A stretch of 64,000 bases of DNA from a virus. Below, piece by piece: positions 26,129 through 35,450 of this stretch. The stretch is from positions 62,001 to 126,000 of IMG/VR virus record IMGVR_UViG_3300023235_000008; one strand, written 5' to 3'. Position 1 is the stretch's first letter, and each line of letters opens with the position of its first letter. Position numbers and translations under genes: made by a program. Under the pieces are notes generated by a model. That model worked only from the letters and a program-made list of their open reading frames with translations. It did not search any database and had not been told where the DNA came from.

Positions 26129-26388
26129 CCACCAAAGAAAAACAAGATTTTTGGAACGCATTAAGTGAACCGCAACCGATATCCGATGTATTTCTGGAAC
26201 TTGACCAACTGATATGTGATAAGAATATCAATCCCCATTATCATATGGATATGTGTAATTCAATGGTAGATTATATCAGGAATAAACACAATATCACGGT
26301 GACGATTGAAGAAACGTATGAACCAGAGCGGGATAAAAAACTTATCAGAATCAATTACAATGGATATTGGTATGAACGACGATATTAG
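26125..26388 (+). CDS. Hypothetical protein
   Basis: An 87-residue protein starting with GTG overlapping the thymidylate synthase stop (GTGA). No recognised domain. Confidence 0.65.
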   Translation: MTTKEKQDFWNALSEPQPISDVFLELDQLICDKNINPHYHMDMCNSMVDYIRNKHNITVTIEETYEPERDKKLIRINYNGYWYERRY

Positions 26389-26689
26389 TAAAGAAGATTT
26401 CATAGGAGTGTTATCCACCGATATTGGACAGTTTAAGCGCCATAAAATAATAAAAGAAATATGGGTGATTATACAGAGATATCCGAATGTACTGGAAAAT
26501 CCACACACACGCACAACACTAGAAAAAAATCTGGTTGATTATTATGGAATGAAAAATGTTACGTGCTATAGAGATTTTGAGGCACAAGGATACGTATTGA
26601 CATTTCAATGGGATTCACATCATATACCTTATTCTAAATTATGGATAAGCGAATATATAAATGATTATGAAATAAGTGATATACAATGA
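26372..26689 (+). CDS. Hypothetical protein
   Basis: A 105-residue protein with ATG inside the end of the previous gene. The longer in-frame extension upstream is unlikely. Function unknown. Confidence 0.7.
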   Translation: MNDDISKEDFIGVLSTDIGQFKRHKIIKEIWVIIQRYPNVLENPHTRTTLEKNLVDYYGMKNVTCYRDFEAQGYVLTFQWDSHHIPYSKLWISEYINDYEISDIQ

Positions 26690-26868
26690 ACTATAATAAC
26701 AAACAATTTACAACAGCATTGATGGAATGCGAAGTAGATTTATTGCGTAAGCTATTAGTCATAGGTGTGGCGGGTATGCCCCCTGCTTCGTTGCATGAAT
26801 GGGCACTTGAGTATCTGTCCGAAGAGGAATTCGAAGATTTTTATTTAACATTCTTTGCCAGCAAATGA
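26686..26868 (+). CDS. Hypothetical small protein
   Basis: A 60-residue protein with ATGA coupling to the previous gene; helical, with an acidic C-terminal part (LSEEEFEDFYLTFF). Function unknown. Confidence 0.65.
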   Translation: MNYNNKQFTTALMECEVDLLRKLLVIGVAGMPPASLHEWALEYLSEEEFEDFYLTFFASK

Positions 26869-26874
26869 TAAATA
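26867..26874 (+). promoter_or_regulatory. Late-type promoter motif GATAAATA
   Basis: It overlaps the preceding stop and is 22 bases before the ATG at 26897, with AAGGAG between them. It marks the start of the long late block 26.9-36.7 kb. Confidence 0.65.
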
Positions 26875-26896
26875 CTATATTAAGGAGAGTTATCAG

Positions 26897-27064
26897 ATGG
26901 CTAAAATGAATGAAGAAATGGTTGTGATTAAAGTATCAGAACTAATTAAAGACGATGCTAACGCATCAGCAATTCTGACAGACGATATGCTAGAAGGCGT
27001 AGAAGCTGTAGTTCAAGAACTAGTAGGCGAAGGCAAACTAGTAGAAATCATTAAGGAAGTTTAA
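26897..27064 (+). CDS. Small acidic late protein
   Basis: A 55-residue acidic helical protein (MAKMNEEMVVIKVSELIKDD...) with a strong AAGGAG and a late-type promoter. ATG at 26897 is preferred over in-frame upstream starts inside the promoter. TAATG couples it to the next gene. Confidence 0.7.
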   Translation: MAKMNEEMVVIKVSELIKDDANASAILTDDMLEGVEAVVQELVGEGKLVEIIKEV

Positions 27065-27435
27065 TGCCCGCAACATCACTAACCCTAATCCCGTCAATTT
27101 CACAGGGAACACCAAATGAAAACTTGAACTATGATGGTTCAAGTGCGTCGTTCCAAACCGATAAGGTTAAAGGCGATGGATATTATGGGTATGATGGAAT
27201 CCATACCGTGGCTTACTTTCCGAACCTATTTATTGGCACTATTAAAATGCAAGGTTCATTGGCAACAACGCCAACATCGACTGATTGGTTTGATATAGAT
27301 GGCACAACAATGACCAATGCGGTTGCTGGTTCAGTCGCCGTTACATACAACTTCACTGGAAACTTTGTTTATCTTAGAGCGGCTGTTTCTGGATTTTCTG
27401 AAGGAAGTATAACGAAAGTACAACTGAACTATTAA
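27064..27435 (+). CDS. Probable virion structural protein
   Basis: A 123-residue Ser/Thr/Gly-rich beta protein (GDGYYGYDGIHTVAYFPNLFIG and VTYNFTGNFVYLRAAVSGFS). Similar small beta proteins are common among T4-like structural genes. The exact part of the virion is not known. Confidence 0.55.
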   Translation: MPATSLTLIPSISQGTPNENLNYDGSSASFQTDKVKGDGYYGYDGIHTVAYFPNLFIGTIKMQGSLATTPTSTDWFDIDGTTMTNAVAGSVAVTYNFTGNFVYLRAAVSGFSEGSITKVQLNY

Positions 27436-28652
27436 TGATAAATTTCGTTTATGACTTTAAAAACGAACAAACCTATCTCCCAAATCTTGTAAAAGATACC
27501 ACCCTTGTACCTAAATCAACCGAGTGGTATGATCTAGCACTAAAAACCCCATTCTCACAAGAAAACCGTCTAGTAAAATATATGCGATTGGATAATGCTC
27601 CGCATCGTGAAATGCTATCGACCGAATTGCCATTAGACCAAATCGGGCATTATATGGTAAATCTAAATTTCTTCGATATCGACATAGACTACTTTGAATT
27701 GATGGAAAAAAGATCAAGGAAGATGTTACGCAACAAACGCCTCGTATTTGTATTCTATTATAGTGAAGGCGATTGGCTTGATGACGGCATTGCCGACCAT
27801 ATAAATGATCTTTGTATTAGGCATAATATAAGCCGTGAGTATGTAAAATTTGTTTGTGCCAACGCATTAGCACCGACATATGGGAACTCATTTGTGTACT
27901 TTCCCGACGACGAGTTATATTATCGTTATCTACATATACATAAAAAAGATTATGTAACCGAAGTCAATATGCAGCCACGCAGTAAGAAGTTTACATTCTT
28001 GAATAGAATAGACAAACCGTGGCGCAAAGCGTTTGCTGCATCATTATGGCAACACGGTCTGCAAAATGACAGTTATTTTAGTTACCAAGATAAACAATAT
28101 ACAACCAGCCACGATCCTTTTGATATTCGTGACGATGATCCTATGGAATGGTGTGATTACTGGAATGACGTGGACAGACTGGTTGCACAGTTTGATTTAT
28201 ACACGCCGTTATCGTGCGATGATATGACCGATGATGAACACAACAATCATAGCATCATTCATAAACCTTTCTTCGATGACGCATATTGGAATTTTGTTAC
28301 CGAGACACACTATACCGACGATACTATTTTTCTGACAGAAAAGACATTTAAATGTATATTAAACCTACAGCCGTTTGTGATTATTGGTAATCCCGGCAGT
28401 TTAATGGTTTTACATGATTTAGGATACAAGACATTCGACGACTATATATTCGAAGATTATGATAGTGTAGAAAATGGTGAAAAGCGGATGCATAGTTGTT
28501 TTACCGAGTGTTATAAACTGGCTACATATGATGATAATGCACATCGTAAGGTTATGCGTGAATTGAAGCCGTTACTTGAATACAATCAACGAGTTTTTCT
28601 TGCATCGAAATTGGGGCGTATAAATACCTTAGTTAAAGAATTACAGGTATAA
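27435..28652 (+). CDS. Glycosyltransferase-like protein
   Basis: A 405-residue protein. The C-terminal region FVTETHYTDDTIFLTEKTFK, LNLQPFVIIGNPGSLMVLHD and LGYKTFDDYI matches the donor-binding end of exostosin/GT10-like glycosyltransferases found in phages (ETH...TEK..K....QPF...G). It could glycosylate virion proteins or host glycans. TAATG coupled to the preceding gene. Confidence 0.6.
   Translation: MINFVYDFKNEQTYLPNLVKDTTLVPKSTEWYDLALKTPFSQENRLVKYMRLDNAPHREMLSTELPLDQIGHYMVNLNFFDIDIDYFELMEKRSRKMLRNKRLVFVFYYSEGDWLDDGIADHINDLCIRHNISREYVKFVCANALAPTYGNSFVYFPDDELYYRYLHIHKKDYVTEVNMQPRSKKFTFLNRIDKPWRKAFAASLWQHGLQNDSYFSYQDKQYTTSHDPFDIRDDDPMEWCDYWNDVDRLVAQFDLYTPLSCDDMTDDEHNNHSIIHKPFFDDAYWNFVTETHYTDDTIFLTEKTFKCILNLQPFVIIGNPGSLMVLHDLGYKTFDDYIFEDYDSVENGEKRMHSCFTECYKLATYDDNAHRKVMRELKPLLEYNQRVFLASKLGRINTLVKELQV
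28619..28626 (+). promoter_or_regulatory. Late-type promoter motif TATAAATA
   Basis: A perfect T4 late core inside the last codons of the glycosyltransferase-like gene, 30 bases before the ATG at 28657. Confidence 0.5.
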
Positions 28653-28656
28653 ATTT

Positions 28657-29088
28657 ATGGAAAAACTAAGTTTTGCGATTACGCTGGCGTCCACTGGTAC
28701 GCCGTATGCACTAGTACACATTAACGATAGATTGATAGATGATTCGATTATCCACGAAGAGAAGATTATCACATTTGAAGTAGAATGCGGCGAAGAAAAC
28801 AAATTAAATATTGAGTTGGGTAATAAGAAAGAATCCGATGTTGTTCTTGATGACGAGGGTAATGTAATCAAAGATCAACTATTGCATATTAAAAAAATAG
28901 AAATAGATGAGATTGATATCACCAATCTTTGTCGGTTTAAATCCAAATATATTCCGTCAGATAGATGGTATGCTGAAAATCATCCCGATACACCCGTATT
29001 ACGCAATCATATGGACCTTGGATGGAATGGCGTATGGTTTATCGAGTTTAATACACCATTTTATATATTTTTGCTAGAAAATATGTAA
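28657..29088 (+). CDS. Hypothetical beta-rich late protein
   Basis: A 143-residue protein that looks like a beta sandwich; its opening resembles the smaller protein at 32868-33143 (INDRL... / VNDEL... and similar strand pattern). It could be a carbohydrate-binding-type decoration module, but this is inference. Confidence 0.65.
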   Translation: MEKLSFAITLASTGTPYALVHINDRLIDDSIIHEEKIITFEVECGEENKLNIELGNKKESDVVLDDEGNVIKDQLLHIKKIEIDEIDITNLCRFKSKYIPSDRWYAENHPDTPVLRNHMDLGWNGVWFIEFNTPFYIFLLENM

Positions 29089-29100
29089 TACGCTAATAGT

Positions 29101-29108
29101 GATAAATA
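29101..29108 (+). promoter_or_regulatory. Late-type promoter motif GATAAATA
   Basis: It is 20 bases before the ATG at 29129, with AGGA between them. Confidence 0.6.
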
Positions 29109-29128
29109 CATTAAATAGGATTTTCATT

Positions 29129-29476
29129 ATGTTTTTAACAGATATTAGCGCACCCGAACACGAAACACTAATTAAAGAATGCAACGAACTACTCGAAGGC
29201 ATTAAACTAGGCGGTCCCGACATTAAGGATCAGCCACGTTCATCGTCACCACCAGATGAAATGAGATTTTCACGCCGCGGCAGAGCTATCTATCCCGGCA
29301 AAACTGGAATCGTGCAAAGTGCTAGCGAATATATCCAACGTGCCAGCGAAATCCTTGATAAAATGAACAATCCTTCTATCAAGCAAGGGCATTTCGAAGC
29401 AGAAGTGTATGACAAGGTTATCACACAGTTACGTGCTATTCGTGACAAACTAGCAACATATAAGGCACAAGCATAA
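29129..29476 (+). CDS. Hypothetical late protein
   Basis: A 115-residue helical protein (MFLTDISAPEHETLIKECNE...). It has a late-type promoter and AGGA, and is coupled by TAATG to the giant gene downstream. Function unknown. Confidence 0.7.
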   Translation: MFLTDISAPEHETLIKECNELLEGIKLGGPDIKDQPRSSSPPDEMRFSRRGRAIYPGKTGIVQSASEYIQRASEILDKMNNPSIKQGHFEAEVYDKVITQLRAIRDKLATYKAQA

Positions 29477-32400
29477 TGAGTTATCTAACCGAAGTAACAA
29501 TGTCGGATTTACAAGGATTGGATCAAGCACTTGATCGTCTTTGGTCTAAACTAGGCATCGATGTAGTATTCACAAAACACTTCGCTGACCGTTTTAACCG
29601 TCCTGAACATAAATCAAAGCCAGTAACACAAAAAGAAGTATATGATTTATTCGTAAAAATTCAAAGCAAACACGGCAACAAGATAAAGCATCTTGGTACT
29701 GATATGGAAGCAGTTATGACTGATCTATCAAATGATTTGAATGTTCCTTTCGTTATCCTTGACAATCCACGACACGACCGCAACCCTGATGCACCTCGTT
29801 TTCAGTTGGTTACCAAAACGATGATGAAGAAGAAAGCATTCAAGCCAACTGGTATCATTAAAAAACAGTTCAAAGTTGAAAATAAGAATCTATCTGAAAA
29901 GAAAAAAGAAGATAAAAAAGGCGGTAACGACGAAATCAACCTATCTAACTTTGACCCGAGCATCTATCCATTTATCAAAAAAGCATTATATCGCTTTCCT
30001 ACCGCACATAATGAGATTGAGGCATTGGCTAAACTTGTTCAAGCCTTAGATTCAAAAGTAGGTGATGGTGCCAAGGAGATGGGCGATATTGAAACCGATT
30101 TAGGCAGTAATGATGATATCACTATGTCAAACCAACGTATTCTTACAGATATTTTGGATAGACTCGAATCGCTGGAACAAACCGTACACACAGAGCAACC
30201 TATTACGACAGAAGGATATGGTTTTGTACACGAAGTTGCAATGAATACCATTACTAAAGGTAAGTTCAATGATTCACTGGTATTGACACTAAATGCCGCC
30301 GAATTTGCGGAGAGTGTTGAAGAAGAAAATATGGAACTCATCGGCAAGGTAGCCAGCTTAAATATTGAGTTTTGGTTATGTGAAGAAATTGAAGAAGTCC
30401 AAATATTTCAACGTGGCGACGATGACAGTCGCACACAAAAAGGTATGCTTAGTTATTGGAAGACAGACGCAGGTTATACTATGGCGGATATGTCAATCCA
30501 CGAGAGTATCCAAGGATACAACGTTGGTTTCCGTTTGTATACGTGGTTGATGAAAAGCCTTGGTTGGACGATTATATCCGATGAAACGCAATCTGAAGGT
30601 GCCATCAAACTATGGAAAAAGATTGTTGCACATCCTAACGTGGTTGCGTGGGGTGAGATTAGTGGCTACAGTGACGGACCAATGCCACTGCATTATGACG
30701 CAGAAGACGATGAGATTGAAGGACCATTGGACACACACCAACCACACTACAATGATTCATTCAGCAAAGAAAAGGAAGACCAATCCGAAAAGTTAAGAAA
30801 GGCTTGGACGGACGGTAAGTTATCCGATGACCGGTATCACAAAGCGATGGCAAAACTTGGCACAGAGTATGCAGATGATATTGAAGGCGAGGCACTTTCG
30901 GGTGATTTGCTTATCTATGCTATGTGGGGTGATAAAAAAACAAACGAATCATTTAGTTTAAAGAAAGCGATTGCTTTAAAAGAATTAAAAATCATTAAAC
31001 CGACAGATACCCGTTGGGATATTCCACGTAACAAAATGCCACAAGTAAGCAGCGATGATATGCCAGAGCTAGTTAAATGGCTCGAAGATCGTGGCGTTTC
31101 ATTCCGTAACAAAAGCGTCGATACCAAATCATTGAAACCCACACAAGGTGAGTTTGATGACGAAAAGATTGAAAAAAGTATTAAGCGTGGTATTTCAACA
31201 AAGCCATTATTGGTAAGTGCTGACAACTATATTGCTGACGGACATCATCGTTGGTTAGCAGCATACAACGTCGGTCAACCTATTAACATCACACAGACAA
31301 GCATCGACATCGAAGAATTGATGGGCTATCTACGCAAGTTTCCGAAGACATTCTACAAAGAACTTGAAGAAGGCGTAGGACGTATTACTGATTACAACAC
31401 TACCGACGATGTTGGTAAGGATGAGACACGAGTGCAGGGAAAAAAGTTCGGATTTGACGTTGACAGTGATGGCTACCCGCCATTGTTAAGTGGTGGGAAT
31501 CGTCGTCGCAAGTTATCGTCAAAAGAGAACACCGAAGCAGCATACAACCTTGGTATTGCAGAAGGATACGATTTCCTGAATGATGAAACCAAGATAAACG
31601 AAAGCCCAGTGTCTAAGTATTGGATTCATCCAGCCAGCAAGAAGATTATTGAGCTAGCCAGCGAAGGTGAACATCATACACAGGATGCTTTATTAAAACC
31701 ACAAAAATATGGTGTGAGCTTTAAAGAGCTTGGCGATAATTACACGCCTACCAGTAAGTATTATGATATTCCCGTTGCTATGATTATGTATGCAAATGGT
31801 TGGGTGCGTTTCAGTTCTGAAAGTGGTAACGGATACTTCACTAGCGACGATAATATGAAGCTAGCAAAAGCATTAGCACTTATTACTGACAATAACATTC
31901 ATATCAAAGTTGCTACTATGGAAAATGAAGCAACAGGGAAGAATGTTAACCTTGATACAAACGCTGCAATGCGTGAATTCAAGAGAACAGGTAAAAAACC
32001 AGTGTCCAAGATGGCAGCATTCCGTGAAAGTCAGTTGAAAGATGATGAAACTTTGGAACTACCTGACATCGACGTTGGCGACGAACTTATGGTTGGGAAG
32101 TTCAAGAACCGCAAGGCTACTGTCAAAGGCTTTAAGAAAGACAAACACCAGCAGCCGATAGCGAAAACCGATAAAGGCGACCAGCAAATATTCAAAGGTC
32201 GTGTAAAGAAATTAATGCCCGAGACACAGTTGAATGAAATTGAAAGTCCAGTCAAAACTGTTATTCTATATAAGTTGTTTAAAACTGATGCCAGCGGAAA
32301 GATTTATCCACTGTATATCGATGCTAAAACACCTGTTCCAGTAGGTAAATGGTTACCAGCAAAAATCGGCGAAATGACACCTACCGGCGGTAAAGTGAAA

Positions 32401-32871
32401 TCTTCACTTGGACCATTGGCTATGCGCCCCGGTTGGCACGGTGGTAATCTACCTATAGCAACACACATTGGCGGAAAGAGTGGCGGCGCTTCGCAAACAA
32501 AACCAGATTATCGTCTTGAAAACCAAGTATGGGCAGAAGTATTATTTGCGAATGATGTAGATTGGCAGGATGAGGCTAACAAAAGAGCAGATCGTAATAA
32601 AAAGGGCGATATTGTTCCAAGAACTGCCCACATCACCGATCAGGTTCCGCAGGGCGGTCATTACAGATACAAAACCAATGCCAATATGACAGGGGAATGG
32701 CTAATCGGTGGTGAAATGAAAGTTGTCAAGGTTTTATCCCACGAAGAAGTTTTAGCCATTAACTCCGCTGCCGGTGTTGCAGATTTGCCACGATTTGACG
32801 AATTGCCTATGGAAAAACAAAATCAGATTACTGCACGTATTGAAGCCAAAAGAGCAAAGACCGCTAAATGA
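29476..32871 (+). CDS. Giant multidomain late protein with ParB-like domain
   Basis: At 1131 residues this is the longest gene here. It looks like a string of small domains, as in the large polyvalent proteins that some phages inject: an N-terminal domain (FTKHFADRFNRPEHKSKPVT), a charged linker, a middle domain, a ParB/Srx-like nuclease fold with the hallmark NYIADGHHRWLAA near residues 585-597, and a C-terminal domain (ENQVWAEVLFANDVDWQDEA, VPQGGHYRYKTNANMTGEW). No single function can be assigned. Late promoter upstream fits a virion-packaged protein. Confidence 0.7.
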   Translation: MSYLTEVTMSDLQGLDQALDRLWSKLGIDVVFTKHFADRFNRPEHKSKPVTQKEVYDLFVKIQSKHGNKIKHLGTDMEAVMTDLSNDLNVPFVILDNPRHDRNPDAPRFQLVTKTMMKKKAFKPTGIIKKQFKVENKNLSEKKKEDKKGGNDEINLSNFDPSIYPFIKKALYRFPTAHNEIEALAKLVQALDSKVGDGAKEMGDIETDLGSNDDITMSNQRILTDILDRLESLEQTVHTEQPITTEGYGFVHEVAMNTITKGKFNDSLVLTLNAAEFAESVEEENMELIGKVASLNIEFWLCEEIEEVQIFQRGDDDSRTQKGMLSYWKTDAGYTMADMSIHESIQGYNVGFRLYTWLMKSLGWTIISDETQSEGAIKLWKKIVAHPNVVAWGEISGYSDGPMPLHYDAEDDEIEGPLDTHQPHYNDSFSKEKEDQSEKLRKAWTDGKLSDDRYHKAMAKLGTEYADDIEGEALSGDLLIYAMWGDKKTNESFSLKKAIALKELKIIKPTDTRWDIPRNKMPQVSSDDMPELVKWLEDRGVSFRNKSVDTKSLKPTQGEFDDEKIEKSIKRGISTKPLLVSADNYIADGHHRWLAAYNVGQPINITQTSIDIEELMGYLRKFPKTFYKELEEGVGRITDYNTTDDVGKDETRVQGKKFGFDVDSDGYPPLLSGGNRRRKLSSKENTEAAYNLGIAEGYDFLNDETKINESPVSKYWIHPASKKIIELASEGEHHTQDALLKPQKYGVSFKELGDNYTPTSKYYDIPVAMIMYANGWVRFSSESGNGYFTSDDNMKLAKALALITDNNIHIKVATMENEATGKNVNLDTNAAMREFKRTGKKPVSKMAAFRESQLKDDETLELPDIDVGDELMVGKFKNRKATVKGFKKDKHQQPIAKTDKGDQQIFKGRVKKLMPETQLNEIESPVKTVILYKLFKTDASGKIYPLYIDAKTPVPVGKWLPAKIGEMTPTGGKVKSSLGPLAMRPGWHGGNLPIATHIGGKSGGASQTKPDYRLENQVWAEVLFANDVDWQDEANKRADRNKKGDIVPRTAHITDQVPQGGHYRYKTNANMTGEWLIGGEMKVVKVLSHEEVLAINSAAGVADLPRFDELPMEKQNQITARIEAKRAKTAK

Positions 32872-33143
32872 TTAAACTAGAGATTGATTTATATGCGGAT
32901 ATTCAACGTGATAGTATTCCATATCGGATATATGTTAACGACGAACTAATGACAGAACGAGACTATGTGTGGGATAATAAAGAACAATATATAACTGAAG
33001 TGGTGCCGTTATTTCTTGGCGAAGGTGTGCATACTATTAACGTCGAGAATTTATATCCAAAGAATGGTTCACTAAAGATAAATACGATAAGGGTTGATGG
33101 TAAAACCACTACCTTATTCAACGGACGGGAGTTTAAGCTATGA
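32868..33143 (+). CDS. Hypothetical small beta-rich protein
   Basis: A 91-residue beta-rich protein overlapping both neighbours by 4 bases. Its strand pattern resembles the start of the protein at 28657-29088. Possible decoration protein. Confidence 0.65.
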   Translation: MIKLEIDLYADIQRDSIPYRIYVNDELMTERDYVWDNKEQYITEVVPLFLGEGVHTINVENLYPKNGSLKINTIRVDGKTTTLFNGREFKL

Positions 33144-33562
33144 AGATCAAGGATATTATGGAAATGACAAGTAGTGGAAGTGTAGCTTCCGTTGCAATGC
33201 CATTGGGTAAAACTAATCGTCGTGGTGACCAAGGCGTTTATCGCAAAAAAACCGACGAAGCATATCCTGATAACTTTAGTGGGATACCATCCGACAACGA
33301 GCCAAGCGAACGTGAAAAAAATGAAGTACATAGCGAACTAGTATATCTTGCAAAACAAGGTGTTAGAGAGTTTATGAAAATGGGTCGCCTTTCAACTGAG
33401 CTTGATCCAAGAAATGCACAAGAGTTTAAAGCAGCCGTTGAACATATCGTTGATAATAACGTATACGCTGAAATGAACTCCCGTTACGAAGGTTGGTATG
33501 AATGGGAAGAAATGGAACATGTTGTTGAAAAGATTCTTGTAAAGGCAATGAAAAATGGATAA
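33140..33562 (+). CDS. Hypothetical late protein with SSGSVA...PLG motif
   Basis: A 140-residue protein. Near the N-terminus TSSGSVASVAMPLGKTNRRG resembles a short motif found at the start of several phage virion-associated proteins; it may be a packaging or cleavage signal. The rest is helical. Overlaps the next gene by 8 bases. Confidence 0.65.
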   Translation: MKIKDIMEMTSSGSVASVAMPLGKTNRRGDQGVYRKKTDEAYPDNFSGIPSDNEPSEREKNEVHSELVYLAKQGVREFMKMGRLSTELDPRNAQEFKAAVEHIVDNNVYAEMNSRYEGWYEWEEMEHVVEKILVKAMKNG

Positions 33563-35411
33563 TAGTTTTAGAAGTCTTGTAGAAAATATTCAACGATTAG
33601 ATGAAAATGCACCCGCCGATCAAGTCAAGGGTAAAGAAAAAGCTAAGAAGTCAAAGAACGGCGAACATCCTTTCAAGGATCGTTTGGTCGGAGAAGGATG
33701 GAATGATGAAGTTGAAGCTGGCGGGCATGACGAGTTTATGTTTGATGGTGAACTTGTAACAGTTGTTGGCGGTCCAAAAATGTTTGGTGACGAAAAAGGA
33801 CTACAAATATATTCAAAGAGAGATAACGACACACGTTGGGTTAATATCAAAGTGTTGAAGAAAAGTGTTGAAGAAGATTATGGATTCCTATCGCAGTATG
33901 TAGCAGAAGACGAGTTAGAAGAAGATATTGTTACACAAATGAAACGTGAAATGGGCGACTATATGAAGACAGCAGAATCTGACGAAGATGCCAAACCAAA
34001 GCAATTCAATCGTGGTATCAAAGGTCAATCACGTGATGTTCAAAAGAAAGGCACTAAGAAAGTGACCGATCCCGATGGACCACTATTTGATGATGTTGAT
34101 GAAGGTTTATCCGCAAGTCAAAACCGTGATCGCCTTATGAAAATAATGAAAAAGAATGCACCGAACGCATTTAAAAAGCCTAAAGAAGAGCCTAAAAAGA
34201 AAACAGAATCTAAAGGGCGACCATCCCCATCTATGCGTAAAAAATCAAGAGATTTTGGCAATGATAGACCGTCACCTAAAACTAATCACATTAAAATGAC
34301 AATGCCAGACCAAAACGGGGCGTATATCGGGAAAGATAAATGGGTTTCGCCAGAAGAAGTTGACGAATACCTTAATAAAGGATGGAAGAGATACGATAGT
34401 GTCCAAACATCAAAATGGGAAAAAACCACAGAAAATGATGATCCATGCTGGGATTCACATAAGCAAATAGGAATGAAGAAAAAGAACGGCAAAAAAGTTC
34501 CTAACTGTGTTCCAGAGTCCGAAGAAGAAGCTGATGCCCAACTAGATAGCCCACAAGATGTAATGGGTGGCAAAACACCAACAGCAAAAGAGATTGCTGA
34601 AAAGCATGGCGTTGATATTACTTCAATCGTTAAGCAGTTGGTTAAAGGTCGTAAGATTGAAAAAGAACACACAGATGATGCAAAAGTAGCAGACGAGATT
34701 GCCCGTGACCACCTAGCTGAACTACCAGATTATTATGATCGTTTAGATAAGATGGAAGAAGGCGAGGGAATCGATGAAGCAAAACAGGCAGTTGCTGGTG
34801 GAAAAGTGCAAAAGTATATAACAGGATTCGGACTTACACTAAAAGGTGAGAAATATGATGAAGTTGATTTTGAACTTCAAAATATTGATAACAATTCTGG
34901 AATGGTTACACTCAAAGTTCTTCCTCGCAACGGACATCCATCAAATGATTTACACGGCGAACAAATAAAAGTTCCTTTCAAATTAATGAGAAGAGGTCCA
35001 TTTATGGCAACCGATGTTACCAAGAATACGATGGGCGAAGGTATTATGGATAAAGCCAAAGATATGATGGGGTGGGATGAAACTGATGCTGAAGCACGGG
35101 ATAGCAAAAACACTGACAGTGCATATAAGAAGCGCCGTGGTCAAAAAGCAAAACACCGTGAACTGAAACCAGACGAAAAAATGGGTGCATTAATGGACAG
35201 CGATGATCACGAAATATCAATGGCACATTCGCAACTATCCGCCATTATTGAACACGCACAGGAACTTGAAAAACTCATTATGAAGCTAGACGACGATGAT
35301 AACCTACAATCATGGGTTCAATCCAAGTTGACAACAGCAAATGATTACTTGTCGAAAGTATATCATCATATGGAACACAAAACCGAGCATCCTTCCGAGG
35401 ACGACAAATAA
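33555..35411 (+). CDS. Large multidomain virion-type protein
   Basis: A 618-residue hydrophilic protein made of separable modules: DDPCWDSHKQIGMKKKNGKK...NCVPE (a short motif seen in many marine phage proteins, residues about 295-322); HGVDITSIVKQLVKGRKIEKEH...ADEIARDHLAELPDYY (resembling DUF5661); and a C-terminal helical bundle starting DDHEISMAHSQLSAIIEHAQ. Highly charged linkers join them. It probably sits inside the head or is injected. Confidence 0.65.
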   Translation: MDNSFRSLVENIQRLDENAPADQVKGKEKAKKSKNGEHPFKDRLVGEGWNDEVEAGGHDEFMFDGELVTVVGGPKMFGDEKGLQIYSKRDNDTRWVNIKVLKKSVEEDYGFLSQYVAEDELEEDIVTQMKREMGDYMKTAESDEDAKPKQFNRGIKGQSRDVQKKGTKKVTDPDGPLFDDVDEGLSASQNRDRLMKIMKKNAPNAFKKPKEEPKKKTESKGRPSPSMRKKSRDFGNDRPSPKTNHIKMTMPDQNGAYIGKDKWVSPEEVDEYLNKGWKRYDSVQTSKWEKTTENDDPCWDSHKQIGMKKKNGKKVPNCVPESEEEADAQLDSPQDVMGGKTPTAKEIAEKHGVDITSIVKQLVKGRKIEKEHTDDAKVADEIARDHLAELPDYYDRLDKMEEGEGIDEAKQAVAGGKVQKYITGFGLTLKGEKYDEVDFELQNIDNNSGMVTLKVLPRNGHPSNDLHGEQIKVPFKLMRRGPFMATDVTKNTMGEGIMDKAKDMMGWDETDAEARDSKNTDSAYKKRRGQKAKHRELKPDEKMGALMDSDDHEISMAHSQLSAIIEHAQELEKLIMKLDDDDNLQSWVQSKLTTANDYLSKVYHHMEHKTEHPSEDDK

Positions 35412-35412
35412 G

Positions 35413-35441
35413 TTGACTTTAACCTACGTTTAATATATAGT
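35413..35441 (+). promoter_or_regulatory. Sigma70-type promoter
   Basis: TTGACT and TATAGT are spaced by 17 bases. The -10 ends 9 bases before the ATG at 35451, giving a very short or no leader. Confidence 0.65.
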
Positions 35442-35450
35442 GGATAGATT

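Noticed and set aside
34286-34672. Long antisense frame within the large late protein gene
   Set aside because: It runs opposite to a well-supported gene, has no ribosome binding site and an unlikely amino-acid make-up.
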